A stretch of DNA of 64,000 nucleotides from Sciurus carolinensis (GCF_902686445.1 NC_062214.1:40557454-40621453), one strand, 5' to 3'. Shown: positions 10,780 to 24,744, counted from the stretch's first letter. Numbers and translations are program-made. Notes: generated by a model from the letters alone, not told the origin.

Positions 10780-11870
10780 CTACTTGTTCAAAGGAGATGT
10801 ATTTGACTAGAGCATGATTTAGAAATGGCAAATATTTAGCTATATATATAAACAGTAAAAAGTCTAATAATGTAGAGAAATGTAGAGAACTTAGAGCAAT
10901 TCAGAGCTAGAAGAAACCAAAACCAGTAAGTACTCTGATACTTTTTTTTTAACAGATGAGAAAAGTAAGTTCCAACTGTGCTGTTTATTTTCATCTCATA
11001 AAAAGCTAGCTTGATATAACAGAGATCTTTGCATAAAGGAAAATATACTGTATATGGGTGGAAACCAGGTTGAAGAGCCCATATACAATCACCACTCATT
11101 TGCTGGCAATATTGTTTGCTGAATTAAATTTTGTAGGATGACAGGAGGTTGCTTGTTCCAGCTTTGGTAAATATTTCTGCACATATGCAAAGTGCAGGGT
11201 GTGAGTTTTTATATTTCCCTACATATGTGATTGCCAATGCTTCATATCTAATGCTAAAATATTTTCACTGGGCTTAAACTGAGCTGATTTATGTACCCAC
11301 GATCTTTTCTAGTCTTGGAATGATCAGTAGTGTCAGTATCTCAGAACTATAAATATAGCAACCACACCATCCCTCTTCCTGATGTATCAGAAGGGGGCAG
11401 TTTAATTCAAATGAAAATTTTAAAGTCTCCTCTGATTAGCTGTAAGTCCCAAAGCTGAGTTTACATGTATTAAAACACATAGCATGACATAAAATGGCAA
11501 ACATTGGAATGAAGTGAATGAAGAAAGGGTTGACCAAGTAGTGGGGAAGCAGATAAGAGTGAGAATCCAGCTGAATAATATATGATCCCTATTCCTGAAA
11601 GAGCCTTTAAACCTTGGCATTGGGGACTAGGGAGAAGGGGCATCATTAGGGAAGTTACCCAGCAAGGAAAAGGTCAGAACTTGCAGAAAACTTGACTTTA
11701 TTTGTCAAAGCCCAAAAAATGTCTTAAATGAAAGATCCCCAATAAAGAGTTAAGAAAACAACTAATCAAAAGGTAGAGTTTAGAAGCAAGGCTTAGAGGG
11801 CAAGTGGGAGGGGAGGCTGAGTAAAACCTGGAAACAGCTTTGCCAACAACTGGCTATCTGCTTTCTTTTT
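10780..11870. other. Unique DNA, no gene seen
   Basis: AT-rich sequence. A weak MIR-like patch ('aacagatgagaaaagtaagt') occurs near 10952-10972 but is too short to call. No coding frame is supported. Confidence 0.4.
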
Positions 11871-11874
11871 CAGA

Positions 11875-12040
11875 CGTGTGTATTGGGCCTACTATGAAAC
11901 AGGCATGGTGCTGTGTGTTTTTCATGCAATATCCAATTTTTTTTTTTTTTCCAGAACAACCTGGAAGCCAGTATTTTTATTACCCAGATTTTAAAGATAC
12001 TAAACTGAGGTGAATCACTTATGGCCACCTAGTGGTTCCC
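11875..12040 (+). repeat. MIR element
   Basis: Reads along the MIR consensus: 'gggcctactatgaaacaggc', 'tcatgcaatatccaattt', 'ttattacccagattttaaag', 'actaaactgaggtgaatcac', 'ttatggccacctagtgg'. A T run is inserted near 11937-11952. Confidence 0.65.
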
Positions 12041-12059
12041 CTGAGCCCTGCACTTTTAA

Positions 12060-12955
12060 TCAATAGGTGATAGTACCTTTCTGTGCCTGGTAAATGTTTT
12101 CTTGTAGACAAACCAGGACAAGTTTTCTGGATTGAAAAGGCTAAAACAGAGAACTCTAAAAGCAACAGACAAATAAAGTGAAATGACTCCTCTTTCCTTT
12201 CAGAATTTTGGAATACCTATGGATTTTAGCTGTAAAGTAAAGAAATGATGTCTGATTGACCTGACTTCATCCCCTGAAATGTGAGACAGCTAAGGGCCCT
12301 GCTTCCAATGGAAGAATAGCATGGTTAATGCTAACATGGTGTAGTCACAGGGAGGCCAAAACAGGCTCATTCTGCTCTTTAGCATCCCCTGTCAGTCTCC
12401 AACTTGATGCTACAAGGCAAACATCTGCCAATAAACTAAGGGTCTCCAGAAAACTCAGGTTCTCCAAAGGAATTACAGAATCAACTTTGCTTTAAAAGTC
12501 TTGTTTCTTCTGTGTCACAGATACTTTTCTAGGCAAAAATCCCCTGGTTCCTGTTGCTATGGCGTATCTTTGCCAATTTATTTTTCATAAATATCCCAAA
12601 TAAATTTGAAAAATCTATTAGACCTTCTATAAATTTCCAGAGATGAATGTTAAAAACTTCAGTTTTGAAATATATAGACATAAAATATGCCTTGGGAAAT
12701 ATAAACCCTAAATCAGAGATCTCAAATCCAGTCCTCTGCTTCTTTGTAGTCAATATACTGAATATTGTGTTCTGTGCTACAAAACTAATGTGTGGTAGAG
12801 AGAAATTTTGAGTGACAGTCAGAAGGCCAGGTTTTATCCATGAATCTGTAATGGCTTGACTTTCAAGAAGTCATGTGATCAGTTTGGCTGTTCATTTCAT
12901 CATCTCTTTTATCTCAGATCTGAAGAACTAGGCTGTGTTTTACAACAAAGGAAAA
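12060..12955. other. Unique DNA, no gene seen
   Basis: No recognised family except a weak MIR-like stretch near 12830-12930 ('atgtgatcagtttggctgtt' with 'ttatctcagatctgaag'). The longest open frames are AT-rich noise. Confidence 0.4.
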
Positions 12956-12957
12956 TT

Positions 12958-13430
12958 TATTAGTTAGCTTTTGCTGCTTAACAAAACAACTTCGTAGCCT
13001 AAAACAGCAACCATTTTCTTTAGCTCAGAATCTGGTCTGCGCTGGCTCAGCCTACTCTGCCTGGGTTCTGTGGTACAGTGGAACTAAGTGAGTTATTTAC
13101 TGGCTGCTGGATGATCTAGGATCAGCTTTACAGCATTGTGTTGGCCAAGGCACCTTCTTTCTCTTTTCTTGGCCTCTCATATCCAGTTCACTAGCTCAGA
13201 CTCATTCACAAGTTACCTGTTCCTACAGTAACAGGACAAACCCCATTGCTTAGCACTTCCAAGCTCATATTTTCTAATGAGTCATCAGCCCATATTTGCT
13301 AATAATCCATAAGTGACATGGCCAGATTCATGAGGTGAGGAAATTGACCCCACCTGTTAGTGAGCCACACTGCAAAGATATCAATGCAAAAGATGGGGAG
13401 ATTGCAACCATTTATACAATCTTCCACAGA
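12958..13430 (+). repeat. Ancient mammalian interspersed repeat (family not named)
   Basis: The left end 'tagttagcttttgctgctta' runs into 'acaaaacaacttcgtagcct' and 'aaaacagcaaccattttctt', then 'ggctcagcctactctgcctg'. It is the clearest of three copies of the same old repeat here (others near 7340 and 28020). The right part ('tgacatggccagattcatga', 'ccacctgttagtgagccaca') is consistent with the same element. I do not assign a name. Confidence 0.55.
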
Positions 13431-13439
13431 AAGGAAAAC

Positions 13440-15265
13440 CACTTGCTCTGAACCATGCTAATCAAAAGTGTCACTGAGCATCATAAAGGATGTGAGAACA
13501 GCTAGAACATGAATGCTTCTGAGTGAGTCCAGCTTTCCTGAATCTACCTTATGTTTTCCCTGGTGCCACGCTTAGGGTGGGAGTGATGGTCAGCAGCCTG
13601 TCCTGGGTAAGGAATCCATCAACTTCGAAAGATATTTTTTACCCTCCCCACTTTCCAAAGGAAAACCACAGTAGTGCCTGTACTCCCACACGGGGCAGAA
13701 ATTCTGCCACCTGTGTCCAGCTCATTGTCCCATGCTGATGACAAATTATCTTCCTCCTGTAACCCACCTCTACCCTTTGGGACTCTTCCCAGACAGACTT
13801 CAGCAAGGCTGGTCACACTGAAAAGTAATTATGACTGAGTGAAATCAGTTGTTCTAAAGCATTTTGGTGACACAGACTTAAAAAAATAAGTATATATAAG
13901 TTTAAACAAGTAATACAGAAATATGTAAATGAAAATAATTATCCAACTGACCTCTGACCTGTTCTCCAGGAGTCAGCTCATGATATCTGCTGCCAGTTTC
14001 TTTCATTTATTTCTTGAACTATTCTGGGTACAGTTTATTGTTGTTATTGTTGTTGTTTGTTTGTTTGTTTCTAACATAGGTGGCAAATATGTTGACTACT
14101 TCCTGCATCTTTTGTCAATAGATTTTGGAGGTCTTTGTTAGTACATGTAGATCTATCTTACTATTTTTAATGGGTTCCATAAAGTGGATATATTTCTCTC
14201 TGTACTTCTATAACGGCCGAACTTATTACTGAAAAAAATTAAATGAAACTCTGAAAGTAAACTATGTAATCACCAAATGTTGTAGTTGATAAGAGGGTAA
14301 GGGAATTACTGTGTGTTTGTCCCTCACCCAAGGGGAGACCTCTAATGTATGTCATGTCCATAGAATCCTTTAGTGGAGCAAAGAATTAAAATTCTGATGA
14401 GCTGGTATCTAAAGCCTCTTTCAGCTCTAGTATCCTATGACTGTGAAAAATATTGCTTGCCTATCCAGTGGCATCTAGTGATCCTTCATCAACAATATAA
14501 GGTAGAATTGGGGTACATTTATTTGAACAAAGCACCCAATGAATCAGGTTCCCTGCTTCACAGTGGAATGCCTAGGCCTACAATTTGTGAGCACTAATAA
14601 CAAGTGAGGTTGAGCCTGTGAACTCCTTGTCTCAAAATTAGATTCCAAAAATTTGCAGCCATTGCTGGAGTCTTGGCTTGTCGTTTACATTGAATTATTG
14701 GACCGAATTATTTTATTTCATCCCAGTGTGCCTTGTCAACTGAAAATATTGTCCCAGAGAGTTAACCCAACAATATTTTGTAAAGAAATCATTTCTGCAG
14801 GAATGGAAAAACCTGTTGGTAACCTGAATCTGACCAACTGTATCAAACAGACACACAGGATGCTGAGACAGACCTGGGACTCACTTAGCTGCTTAAATCA
14901 AGAGGAAACAGTAATGCTTGCTCTGGCTACATGAAACCGAGTCTCCTTTGGGCCTGGAGTAGATTTTGACTTTTTATTTATGAATAGTCCTTGCACAAGT
15001 GAAAGAATAGACACTCAAATAGCTGTTGATATTTATAATTATTGTTGGCTTTAGTTTTAGGTTAGAAATCCTCCATTCCCATGTCAAAGACTTGCATAGC
15101 CCTAAATAGTAATTAGTATCTCTGGTTAAACATTCTAGTTTCAAAGAACAAATGCAAACTCTGTTCTAGTTCACACACACACACATATGCACACAGTTTT
15201 ATTAATCATTTATTAATTCATTTACTCATTTTAAAGGATGTTAAGTGCCATGTAGTTTCTTTTGT
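13440..15265. other. Unique DNA, no gene seen
   Basis: A short TTG/TTTG repeat lies at 14036-14070 and a short CA repeat at 15173-15185. Open frames of up to about 93 codons (14653-14934) have no recognisable domain, no good splice context and ordinary composition. I treat them as chance frames. Confidence 0.45.
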
Positions 15266-15269
15266 CACT

Positions 15270-15640
15270 AGAATCCATTCATTTTTCTCCTGGCAGCAGG
15301 ATCCTGACTTTTTTTTGGGGAAGCCAAACCATTTCTCACTTTCATTCCACCTTCTTTAGGTGGGTAGATTCATGCATGGACACATGACTCAGGTCTGGCC
15401 AATCAGCACACCATGTTCTCCTGGCCACTGTGATTCATCAGAGATGGTTTTCTATGCAGTCAAAGCCAATGGTGCACAATGTAACTTCCACTGAGGCTAT
15501 TGAGACAGACGCCATCTGCCTTTTCTGGCTGGATGTGACTTGAAGGAAGAGTGGCCTGAATATCTTGGACATCATCTTTCCATCACATGGAGCTCTAGGA
15601 TGAACCCAATGTATTGGGAATTAGTACTGGAAGATGGAAA
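15270..15640. repeat. Ancient mammalian repeat (family not named)
   Basis: The segment 'acacatgactcaggtctggc' 'caatcagcacaccatgttct' 'cctggccactgtgattcat' matches a widely dispersed old mammalian LTR/transposon-type consensus, followed further on by 'gacgccatctgccttttctg' and 'atcacatggagctctagga'. Diverged and non-coding. Confidence 0.45.
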
Positions 15641-15892
15641 AAGATCAGATCCTGCTGACATCTGATTTAACTCCTCCTCTGACTTCCTTGCCAGGCTCAG
15701 ATAGGAGCCCCTTTTTGAGTCTGCCATCAATCATGGCATATATTCCCATCGTAATCATTAACACTTTGAATTGAAATATCCCCTCTATCAATTTCTTCTC
15801 CCTACTCAATTGTGAACTTGATGTGTTTTTCCTCTGGATCTGCACATGGAATACACTTCATAAATATTTGCTGAATTGTAATCACAAAGGTA

Positions 15893-15925
<33 letters not shown>
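15893..15925. repeat. (TG)n microsatellite
   Basis: About 16 TG dinucleotides, decaying into 'tacatgtgcacacacatatg'. The purine-pyrimidine alternation could favour Z-DNA. Open frames on both strands through it are compositional artefacts. Confidence 0.95.
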
Positions 15926-15926
<1 letters not shown>

Positions 15927-15929
15927 ATG

Positions 15930-18900
15930 TGCACACACATATGTCTGTATGTGTGAGGTGTTGGGATAAAGTAAATATATACTGTGAATATATACATGTA
16001 TGCAATGCTTTTCTCCCAAAAAGAAAAGAAATGTTTTTGGAGTACAGCCAAACCATCCGTGGCCTTTCCATTACTTTTAGTTTTATAGCAGGGGATTGCT
16101 CTGCTTTTGACAAGCACTAATTAATTCCATCTCTGGGGAATAATGGGAAATGTAGGCTTATGCTGTTTGCACCAAGGTTATCAGTTATATTGGTTTTAGT
16201 GTTCTGCCCTGCTCTAGATATAAAACATGCAGCAAAATGCACAGTCGCCTCCTCATTAGCTGTAAACAGTGTATTTCAGGTTTGTCAAGCATACATATTT
16301 ATTTTTACATCGAGGCATTTTTATTTATCTTTCTTGCAGGTCCATGAAGTTTTTGCCAATAAATTAGGAATACACTAACTAGTTCTGAAAACGATGGCAC
16401 CCAGGAAGTTTTATTAATCTCATAATTTACTGGATCTTTTGGTTAATTACAAGTCCTGTCTAGCTTGGTATGCTTTTCAAGTCATCTGTGCATCATAAAT
16501 ATGTAACCTCAGTCCTCACCCTCCCTACGTTTCTGACAGCCTCCCATGAGGTCAAAGGTATAATGGCTACAATACCCAGAGTCTCTAACATATTTAATTG
16601 AACTATTAATCTACTTTTATCTTTGACACTAGAAAGCCAACTACATTGAATTTTCAGAGTTCTTCAATGCATTTTCTTATGGTGGATTTATCCAAGCTAT
16701 ATCTTTAAGAGCATACCACTGGCAACTCTTTTAAAGGCAGTTGGAAAAAAAAATGTGAATATCAGAGGAGTTACTGTATAAGCTAATAAGAAAGTATCAT
16801 TTACAGTGATTCATTCATTTGCTTCCTGATGTAGTATGTGACTAAGGCACTTTATTAAAAACAAAACAGATTGAGGTTCACTAAAGCTTTGAAAATTATA
16901 ACAGATCAATCAGCAGCAGCCTTGAAAAGATCCATTATCTTCAAAATGTGTGGATAGTTATTAGAATGGAAGTTTTCTTTGTTAAATAACCTATGAGAAC
17001 TCACTGAGGACAAGTGTAACCTCTTGTGGCAACGTTGACATTTTAAGTGGTCAGGCCTCATTTTGTGTCCATTATCACAGTGGAACCCTGAAACTTGAAT
17101 CTTCAGAAATATGTGCATCCATGAACATTTAATTAGGTAAACAAAGTACTCAGACTCAGGTCTATCTTTTTCCCTTATTTTGTTTCAACTGCTAATAATC
17201 CACTACATATGTTTTTCAATTGAGGAAACAATTTTCTGCTTTTCATTTTATTTCCTGTGTTCATTCTTGAGTTCATGAGTACAGAACTATTTTCCTTCCT
17301 TTATGCTCATCTTATCAGTTTGTACAATGCTGTGCTCTTCCTCTTTGGAAAGAATCTGCATCATATGTGCCTCCATAAAAACTGTAATGTCATGACACCC
17401 TGGCTTTCTAACTAATGTTTCTGACTTTAATTTGAACTATGATTAAGAGTGATTTGAGTCATGCATTCGAACATTCCACTTAAAAATCAATTTAGACAGG
17501 CAATGCCTATGCAAATATTGATTATAAACCCATTGTGTTTCTAGCAAGTTAGATTAATATCATGGGCTAAAATCCAGAAATCTGTTTTTCTTTCCTACTA
17601 TTTAAAAGAGTATGACCAAAAACCAAATCCGTTTGCAGAATGGTCATATATTTTGCAAACACCCATGGGACTAAAATTTAATTAAGATACTAAACATCCC
17701 CCCACATACACCTCTAGTCAAAATAATCAAAACCACAGCTCTGTTATGTGTACAGAAGAGTTGAAGCTGCATATTTCACTTTATTTGATTATATTTTAAC
17801 TTTTTGCACCGCATTTGCTGTGAGTATTCCATGTATCTTGTTAAATGCTAGCAACTTCCTTGAAAACAAGTCATTTCAGCTGACATTTTTTGGCTTATAT
17901 TCAGCATTTTACAGTCAGTGCGTCAGAGCCTTAAGTTTATAATTTGAGATGCTGCAGACCTTCTTCATCCTGATGTTTCTATCTGCTTTTCTACTGACTG
18001 GCAAGCTCTAATACTGAAAGAATAAAGAGACTCATTTCCAGGTATGATAACAGCAACAAGAAAAATTAGTGAAGGAAACAGAAATACATTGTGTTCATCT
18101 ACTTCATATGGTACAATCTGTGTCAAACTTTCAAATGACCATTTCCTGTTTGCATAATATAGAACATAAAACTTTGTAGCATCTGTGACGTCTTGGTGCT
18201 TCAGGGTTAAAAATGATAAGTTTGAAAAGGTAATTGCTGGCCATATTTATAGATAAAAAGAGTTTTACCCATGCATTTTAATGTGATGTGTGAGTACATG
18301 GATATTAAAGGCTAATGTTTTGCTTTGGAGAATATTTTCTTTTTCTTTTTGGACTGATGTAGCAATTCCTTTATAAATGTTTAATTCTTCCCCTACGTAA
18401 GCAGAACCTTGCAGGCTCTCTCCCCGACTGTTCAGCAATGAAAGCATCCAGGAAATTTAGAGGGCAACCCCAATGAGATTGCCTGACTCACAGAAATGAA
18501 TCATTCATGTTGGAACCTTAGGCACAGGGGTGTTGTGTTGGGGAGTAGTCTATTAGCCTCAGCATGTGCTGCCATCACTTTCACAGCCTCTCCAAAAAGG
18601 CAGGACCAGCCAGCACTGAAGTAAAGGCTGGGCATTGTGCCTACCTCTCCCAAGTCACTGCCTTTGCTGCTGCTGCTACCACAGGAATAGCTGAGGGTAG
18701 AGAACACTGGACATGGTGTGGCTGACCAGAACACCAGCCCAAACCTCTACTTCATTATCTTCCATGGTACTTTAAGTCCCACCATAAAAACAAAACAAAA
18801 CAAAACAAAACAGTCCTTAGAAAAAGGATCAGAATTAAGAGTATTGGGCCTTAAAGATTTTTGTTTTTGTTTTATATTTTTGAAATATACTTCAAATTAC

Positions 18901-19335
18901 TTCATACACGAAGTTGCAATAATATATATATAATATACTAATATAGTTTTTTTTTTTTACCTGAGTGTGGTTAATTTCCTTCTGAACACACAAACTGTAA
19001 ATAGTAGAGGTAGGATTTAAAATCCAGTTTGACTGTAGACAAAGTCATGCCTAATTCTCTATAAAATCATCCTACCCAAGGTGGGAACACTTTCCTCATT
19101 ATCAAAGCATCCTTTATGACCCCAATTGAGGCACATAGGCAGAATGGGAGTAGAGTGAGCACAATAGTATGATGGGAAATTGGCAATCCAAAGGAAGCAA
19201 TAAAGTGAAGACCAGCAACACAAGCCTTGATTGGGAGTGCAGTATGCGCAAAGATGGTTGAGGTAAAGAAGGGTGAGGGAGTGGTGAGGGAAGAAATGGG
19301 CTGTTAAGAGGGATGAGTTAGTCCAATGACACACA
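15930..19335. other. Unique DNA, no gene seen
   Basis: Long AT-rich stretch. It contains a short AAAAC repeat (18787-18812) and AT-rich low complexity (18920-18958). No exon-like frame or RNA gene was recognised. The segment 16200-16380 has a mixed composition unlike decayed repeats but nothing identifiable in it. Confidence 0.45.
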
Positions 19336-19339
19336 AGGA

Positions 19340-19805
19340 CTCTACTTCTTTTCTTTTATCTTGCTAACCAGTACTTTGATCACCCTTTGAACTACATGCC
19401 CTGTCCAGTCTCCTCCTCTTGGGTAAGGCCTGTGACTTGCTTAAACCATCAGAATATAGCAAAAGTGACCCTGTTCGGGTTCTGGAACTCAGTTCTAAGA
19501 AGGTCTGGCAGCTTCTGAGTCAGCACTCTCAGTGCCTTAAATTCTCCTATAAGAAACCCACCTACTCTATTCCAACAGATCCTGTGGAAGAACACATAGA
19601 GGGGGCATGACAGGAAGGAAAGGCCCTGACATAAGGAGAACTAAGGAGCCCATTCAGCAGAGAATCACTGTGACCCCCAGAGAGCCATCTTAGCTGAAGT
19701 TCTTTGAAATGTTCCTACTGTGTGCTCAATTGTGAGACTACAAACTTTTAGGCCTCTAAGTTTTAGGGCAATTTATTAAGTAGCAATTGATGACTGAAAC
19801 CATTT
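19340..19805. repeat. Ancient LTR- or transposon-like repeat (tentative)
   Basis: The right part 'cttttaggcctctaagtttt' 'agggcaatttattaagtagc' 'aattgatgactgaaac' resembles the end of a common ancient mammalian repeat ('taagccactaagtttt...gcaatagataactgatac'). The body ('gagccatcttagctgaagt') fits too. No coding content. Confidence 0.45.
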
Positions 19806-19809
19806 ATTT

Positions 19810-22555
19810 TCTACAAAGGCAAGGATCTTATTTTTACCTCTGATGTTTTATGGTCAGGATGGATGGAGAAGTCCTGCCCCCTGAAATCACAGATGCACAA
19901 TGGAAACCCATGGGGAAAGGCAGGCTGTTTCCTCTAACTCATTTGTTACATTACTCTTTGTCCCTTTCTCCTGGGCTCAGATGACAGATACATAAAAGAA
20001 TTATGATCAATAGCTTCCTCACTGGGATATCACCATCTCCCTTTGTGATGACCATGTTTTCAATTGACCAAAGGGAAAATTAAATGAAGAGAGAATAGTT
20101 CTCAACAATATTGTTGAAGAACCAGGAATGAAATAGCTCTCAAAACCATGAGTTCAAGGTTCTTTCTAGCATAATTCTTATTGTGTTGACAGTTTGGTGA
20201 AGATTTTGCTAGTTCCTTTTTCTTTTCTCATCAAGTAAAGAAGAAAAAGGTAAAATGATTATCCCGCTTGAACACTTGCCCTGTGTCACAACTTGATGGA
20301 ATATTGTGAAAGTGAAAAATTGAGAGAAAAGTAAAATTAGCCTTTGTCTAGAGGATGGGTTAAAGTGTTGTATAACCTCAACTAGCTACCATAAGCTGAG
20401 ACCCTGAAGTGAGCCGTTATGGATCTGGAAATAGACTTGCTGTATGCCTCCAGTCCCACAAAACAGTTTCTTGTTTTAATGTTTTCAGTTCATTTTGAAT
20501 CAGTTGCTTTATGTGTATGAGGTGTGGCCTGATTTGTTTGGGGCTCTAGGTATATGAGTCAGTGTTCATCTTCATATCAGTCACAAGTGTTCCTTACAAA
20601 AACAGGTAAAGACTCAGGGAGATAAGATGGTTAATAGATTGCCAATATTACGTTATTATCCAGTGATGATAAGGACATTGCCTGTCTTATGGTCACTCAA
20701 TTAGATTTTGTTTTGTTTTGTTTTTGGTTCTCATTTAAAATAATCAGAATTTCATCATAAAGCCTTCTAAGTAAATTTGAATGTTACATGAGATGTGTAA
20801 TAGAATAAAAATGGAGTTACAAGGACTCCTGTTCAAATGCCAACATGCCTTTTTCTTCTATTACTGGAGATGGTAGAGTGGCTTTGAGGATTTAGAAATT
20901 TAGACAACATTTCATGTCTTTCTGGTCATTTTCCTGGCCATTTTCCCTGGTCATTTTCCCTAATCAGTCACTGATAGGTTTTGTTGGTCATCCATTTGAA
21001 CAGCACTTTGAGAAATCTTGGCACTTTGGGCTCATCATTGTTATAGAATTGCATTATCATGAGTTTTAACTTTAATGATAGCATGTATCTTGTCAATCTT
21101 GTGAAAATATGCATCCCATAAAGTGTTGCCACATATGGGACTAAGGAAGTACTGAAGTCCTTGTGACATTTCCAAATGAAGAGAGAGGATGACTTGTTTG
21201 TGTCAGAATAAATCTGGTAGTTCAAGGGTAAAGAAAAGGGTAAGTTCTAAGGACAATAAAGAGAAGCACAAAAGAAGGAATCCATATTTCAGTCCTTTCT
21301 TTTTTTCATCTGAGGATTTAACAGGAAGGATTTTTCAACTTTAGATGAACCAAGTAGGACGATAATGTGAAATCACACCATAATGCTTAGTTAGGTTTTG
21401 TGGAGTGAGGCAGCTTATGGGGAAATACTAATTGGTCAGCATAGATATCTAGAAATTCCATAGAGGTTGTAAGAATAATTAGATCTGATATAAGCCAGTA
21501 CACAATAATATAGTAAGGGTTAGTGGGGTGGTGCAAGACTAATAGCCATCTTCAAAACACAAAGATTTTTATTCAATTTTTTTTCCCGAAGAAACTTGTG
21601 AGCTTATACGCATTCCACTTATTGTTGACTGTTTGAAACCAGTAAGAGGACTGCTTTTCATTGCATATTAAGCTTATTTAGTCATACCAGTAGAGTTTAA
21701 ACAACAAATTTAAAATTTAAATTTCCTATCATATTAGACTGTCAAAAACATGACCCTCTTCTGTGACTCTTGTTTGTGTTGAGCATATGTGACTAATGAA
21801 TTTCTGCTTCTCATACCATGATGACTTTGGAAAAGATATCATTCTTCAAAAATAAGCATATTATTGGTAAAGATGAGTTGAACTTGGCAAGTTCTATTGA
21901 TATTTTTTTCTTTTTCTTTTCTTTTTTTTTTTTTCCTACCATCTTGTGTTCTGGAAATAATTCACATTTAGTCATCTTTTAGAAACTCTAAGACATGTCT
22001 CTCCTTCCATGATATCATGCCCTGGTAGCAATCCATTAAATATTTCCTACTAAAAATGACCCCAGGAGATAGTAATTAACCTACTCTTGAGTATAATAAT
22101 AGAATCAGATTTGATGAACAATTTTCTTCAAATATTTTAAATAATGGCATAAAACTAAAAAACTGTGCATTGCTTGTCTTAGAAAAACAGTTCAGAATGT
22201 GTTAGAATATCATGAATAAATGAACACTTTCATTTATGAGCTTTATATAGAAGTCATTGAGTTTCCCTGCTCGAGGTGCAGCCTGCATGGTAGTTAATCT
22301 TCTCATGGCACTTACTGTATAATGCAACGCCTCTTTGGGCAATCTTTTATATTAAAATACAGCATTTAAGCTCCTTTCCTCCACAAAGCCTTGCAAGAAT
22401 GAATTGTTCAATCTCCTTTTTTGATAACATGCTAGAAATTATTTCAGAAGTAACCAAGATGGCAATTCCCATTTAATATCTCTCTTTATAGCTCATTGGA
22501 AAATAGGAAATATTTTCAAAGCAATACAAAATTATTGGAAAATCAGAAGAACTCT
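19810..22555. other. Unique DNA, no gene seen
   Basis: AT-rich sequence without recognised repeats apart from T-rich tracts (about 21905-21936). The part at 22240-22480 is non-repetitive and reads less decayed than its surroundings, but function cannot be judged from one sequence. Confidence 0.4.
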
Positions 22556-22559
22556 ATAT

Positions 22560-22700
22560 TGGTAACCAGGTAATGCTTGTCTCAGCATCACCACCCATCT
22601 GAGTGACCCTACACAAGTCATTGACCCCTCCTCAAATTAGTTTAATTATCAAAATGAAAATATTAATTTGATAACTTCTAGGTAACTTCCATTTAAAATG
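22560..22700 (-). repeat. MIR fragment (tentative)
   Basis: The plus strand shows 'tgagtgaccctacacaagtc' 'attgacccctcctcaaatta' and 'aattatcaaaatgaaaata', the complement of the MIR core. Confidence 0.5.
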
Positions 22701-22704
22701 TTCA

Positions 22705-24475
22705 TCTCCTTATTTAGATCATTTTCCTCTTTCTTATTTCCATTCATCCCATCCCATCCTACTATATTCTAAGGACCATGTATTTTAAACTGTGAAGAAT
22801 TATAGTCCATTTGAGATCAGCTTTGTGATTTCTTCCTTTGCCATGGAGTTTTCTTTAATTTTCACTGAATTCATATGCTATTTCTCACTCTGTAAAAGGA
22901 GATCAAATGGCAGGAATCAGCTGGTCTAGAGAAACCTTAGACCCCAGCGTAGTCAGTGGTAAGCAAGATGTAGGCTAAATCAGATGGTGCAACATGCTCT
23001 TTCTAAAGAATATTTCCAATGTTCCTCTTTCAAATGTTTAGAGAGATGTCTTTTGATTAGAGGGCAATGGTACTGTTGATTTGATGTAATCATACTAATC
23101 ACCTGTGAAAATTGTTTAGTACAAATACTAACTTCTCATAATCCACAGGGTAAGTTTATTTAAAATAGACATTCATTTTGAGTTTTGATCTATAGCTGGC
23201 TTTACAAAAGACCAACCCATAAGTTTAAAAAGTCCAATTAATGGTTTTTCAAAATGAAGGCTTGTCTATGGTAAATATCTCTGTGAGCTGGGTTAGAATT
23301 CAAGGATTGTAAATTTTCTTCTGCACATTATAACTAGAAAAACTATGCTCTGCCAAGAGACATCATTCTGCCATTGAAGATGACCAATAATTATTTTAAA
23401 AATTAAGATGTGAACTTATTTTATTTGGGGCTTAGGGAGAAAAATTGAACACATATGTTTATGTGTAAATGTTAGATGACACATAACATTATTTTGGTAT
23501 AAAAACATAAGAATTATCCATTTTGTGAAGAGAAAGAAAATCACTCAAATCCTCTGGGACACTAATTCATAAGCTGTATAAATTCATTAACAAAAAGAAG
23601 CTCCAAAGTTTGTGCAATTCCTCCAAGAAAAATAGCTGATTTTAAAAAACAAATCATAATGAGTAATACTGTTATTATTATTCTCACTGGTGATATACAA
23701 GTCATTAATAAAATAGAGACTCCATGATATACAAGTTCTAATATAAAACTATAAATATATTATAAATGTTCTGCATAGAGTGAAATATTCAGATTTGTGA
23801 AATGTTTTCCACATGATTCGTAGCTAACTTACACCATGGAAGAGAAGAAACTAATTAAATCTATACCTTAAGCATTTGAATTTTCTAGGATTTAAAGGAG
23901 AGGATTGGGTGAGAAAGAACAGTAATGACTTTCTTATTCCTTCTATATGTGTGCCGCTAAGAATTTCCAAATAGCATAAAGATATGTGTGTCCTCTCTGC
24001 TAACCCAGAAGATAAACATAGATGTCTGAAGGAAGTGTTATTAGGAAGGAACAAAAACCTTTGGCAGGAGGTGGAGAATTGAGAGATTCAGAGCTGAGAT
24101 GGAGAGGGCATTATGGAGACATTCCTACTACTTGATTTATTCCCAAGAATCTAGATCGAATCTACAGAAGGGGAGAGACTCATCTCTCATCATACCCTAC
24201 TCACTTGCTGCTGCAGCTGTGTTGAAGTTTTTTCTTCTAGTGAACCATGAGTTTGGAACTTCTAGATTTTAACCACTTTTACCTGGGGAATGACTTTGCA
24301 GTAGCAGTTCTCAATCAATTTGGAACTTTTAAAAGAAAGGTTCCTGTGGTCTTTCCCAACTCTCTGACAATTTGAGTTTGTAACTCTTTTACAGATTGCC
24401 AAGAAGTCTGCATGCACTACCCCTATGAAAACATGTGCCACTCAATATTAAAATTGATTGATTGATTGTTTAGAT
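22705..24475. other. Unique AT-rich DNA, no gene seen
   Basis: No confident repeat or gene. Composition is strongly AT-rich and frames are short. Confidence 0.4.
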
Positions 24476-24479
24476 CTTG

Positions 24480-24612
24480 ATTACACCCAGTAGACTGTGG
24501 ATTCCTTCATGGCCCAAAGTATGTCTTATTCACTTCTGTAGCCATTACTCTTTGCACGGTGCCTGGCACACATTTGTTATCAATGAACATCTGATTATTG
24601 ATAAATGAAGTA
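24480..24612 (+). repeat. L2 3' fragment
   Basis: 'tagactgtggattccttcat', 'gtatgtcttattcacttctg', 'gcacggtgcctggcacaca' and 'tcaatgaacatctgattatt' follow the L2 3' end order. Confidence 0.55.
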
Positions 24613-24744
24613 AGTGAATAGAACTTGATCTTCATAAGAAAAATCATAGAGGTAGTCATAGAATGAGTTCTGGTGGGGAGGAATGGTCTGGAAGGACATT
24701 GCAGAGGCAAGAATGGGGAAGACTCAGAGGGTCTTGGGTAGAGG

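Noticed and set aside
14653..14934. 93-codon open frame as a small gene
   Set aside because: No domain, no homologue recognised, no promoter or splice evidence, and a length expected by chance in 64 kb.
15802..16117. Two 103-codon minus-strand frames
   Set aside because: Both run through the TG microsatellite (His-Thr repeats) and overlap each other in different frames.
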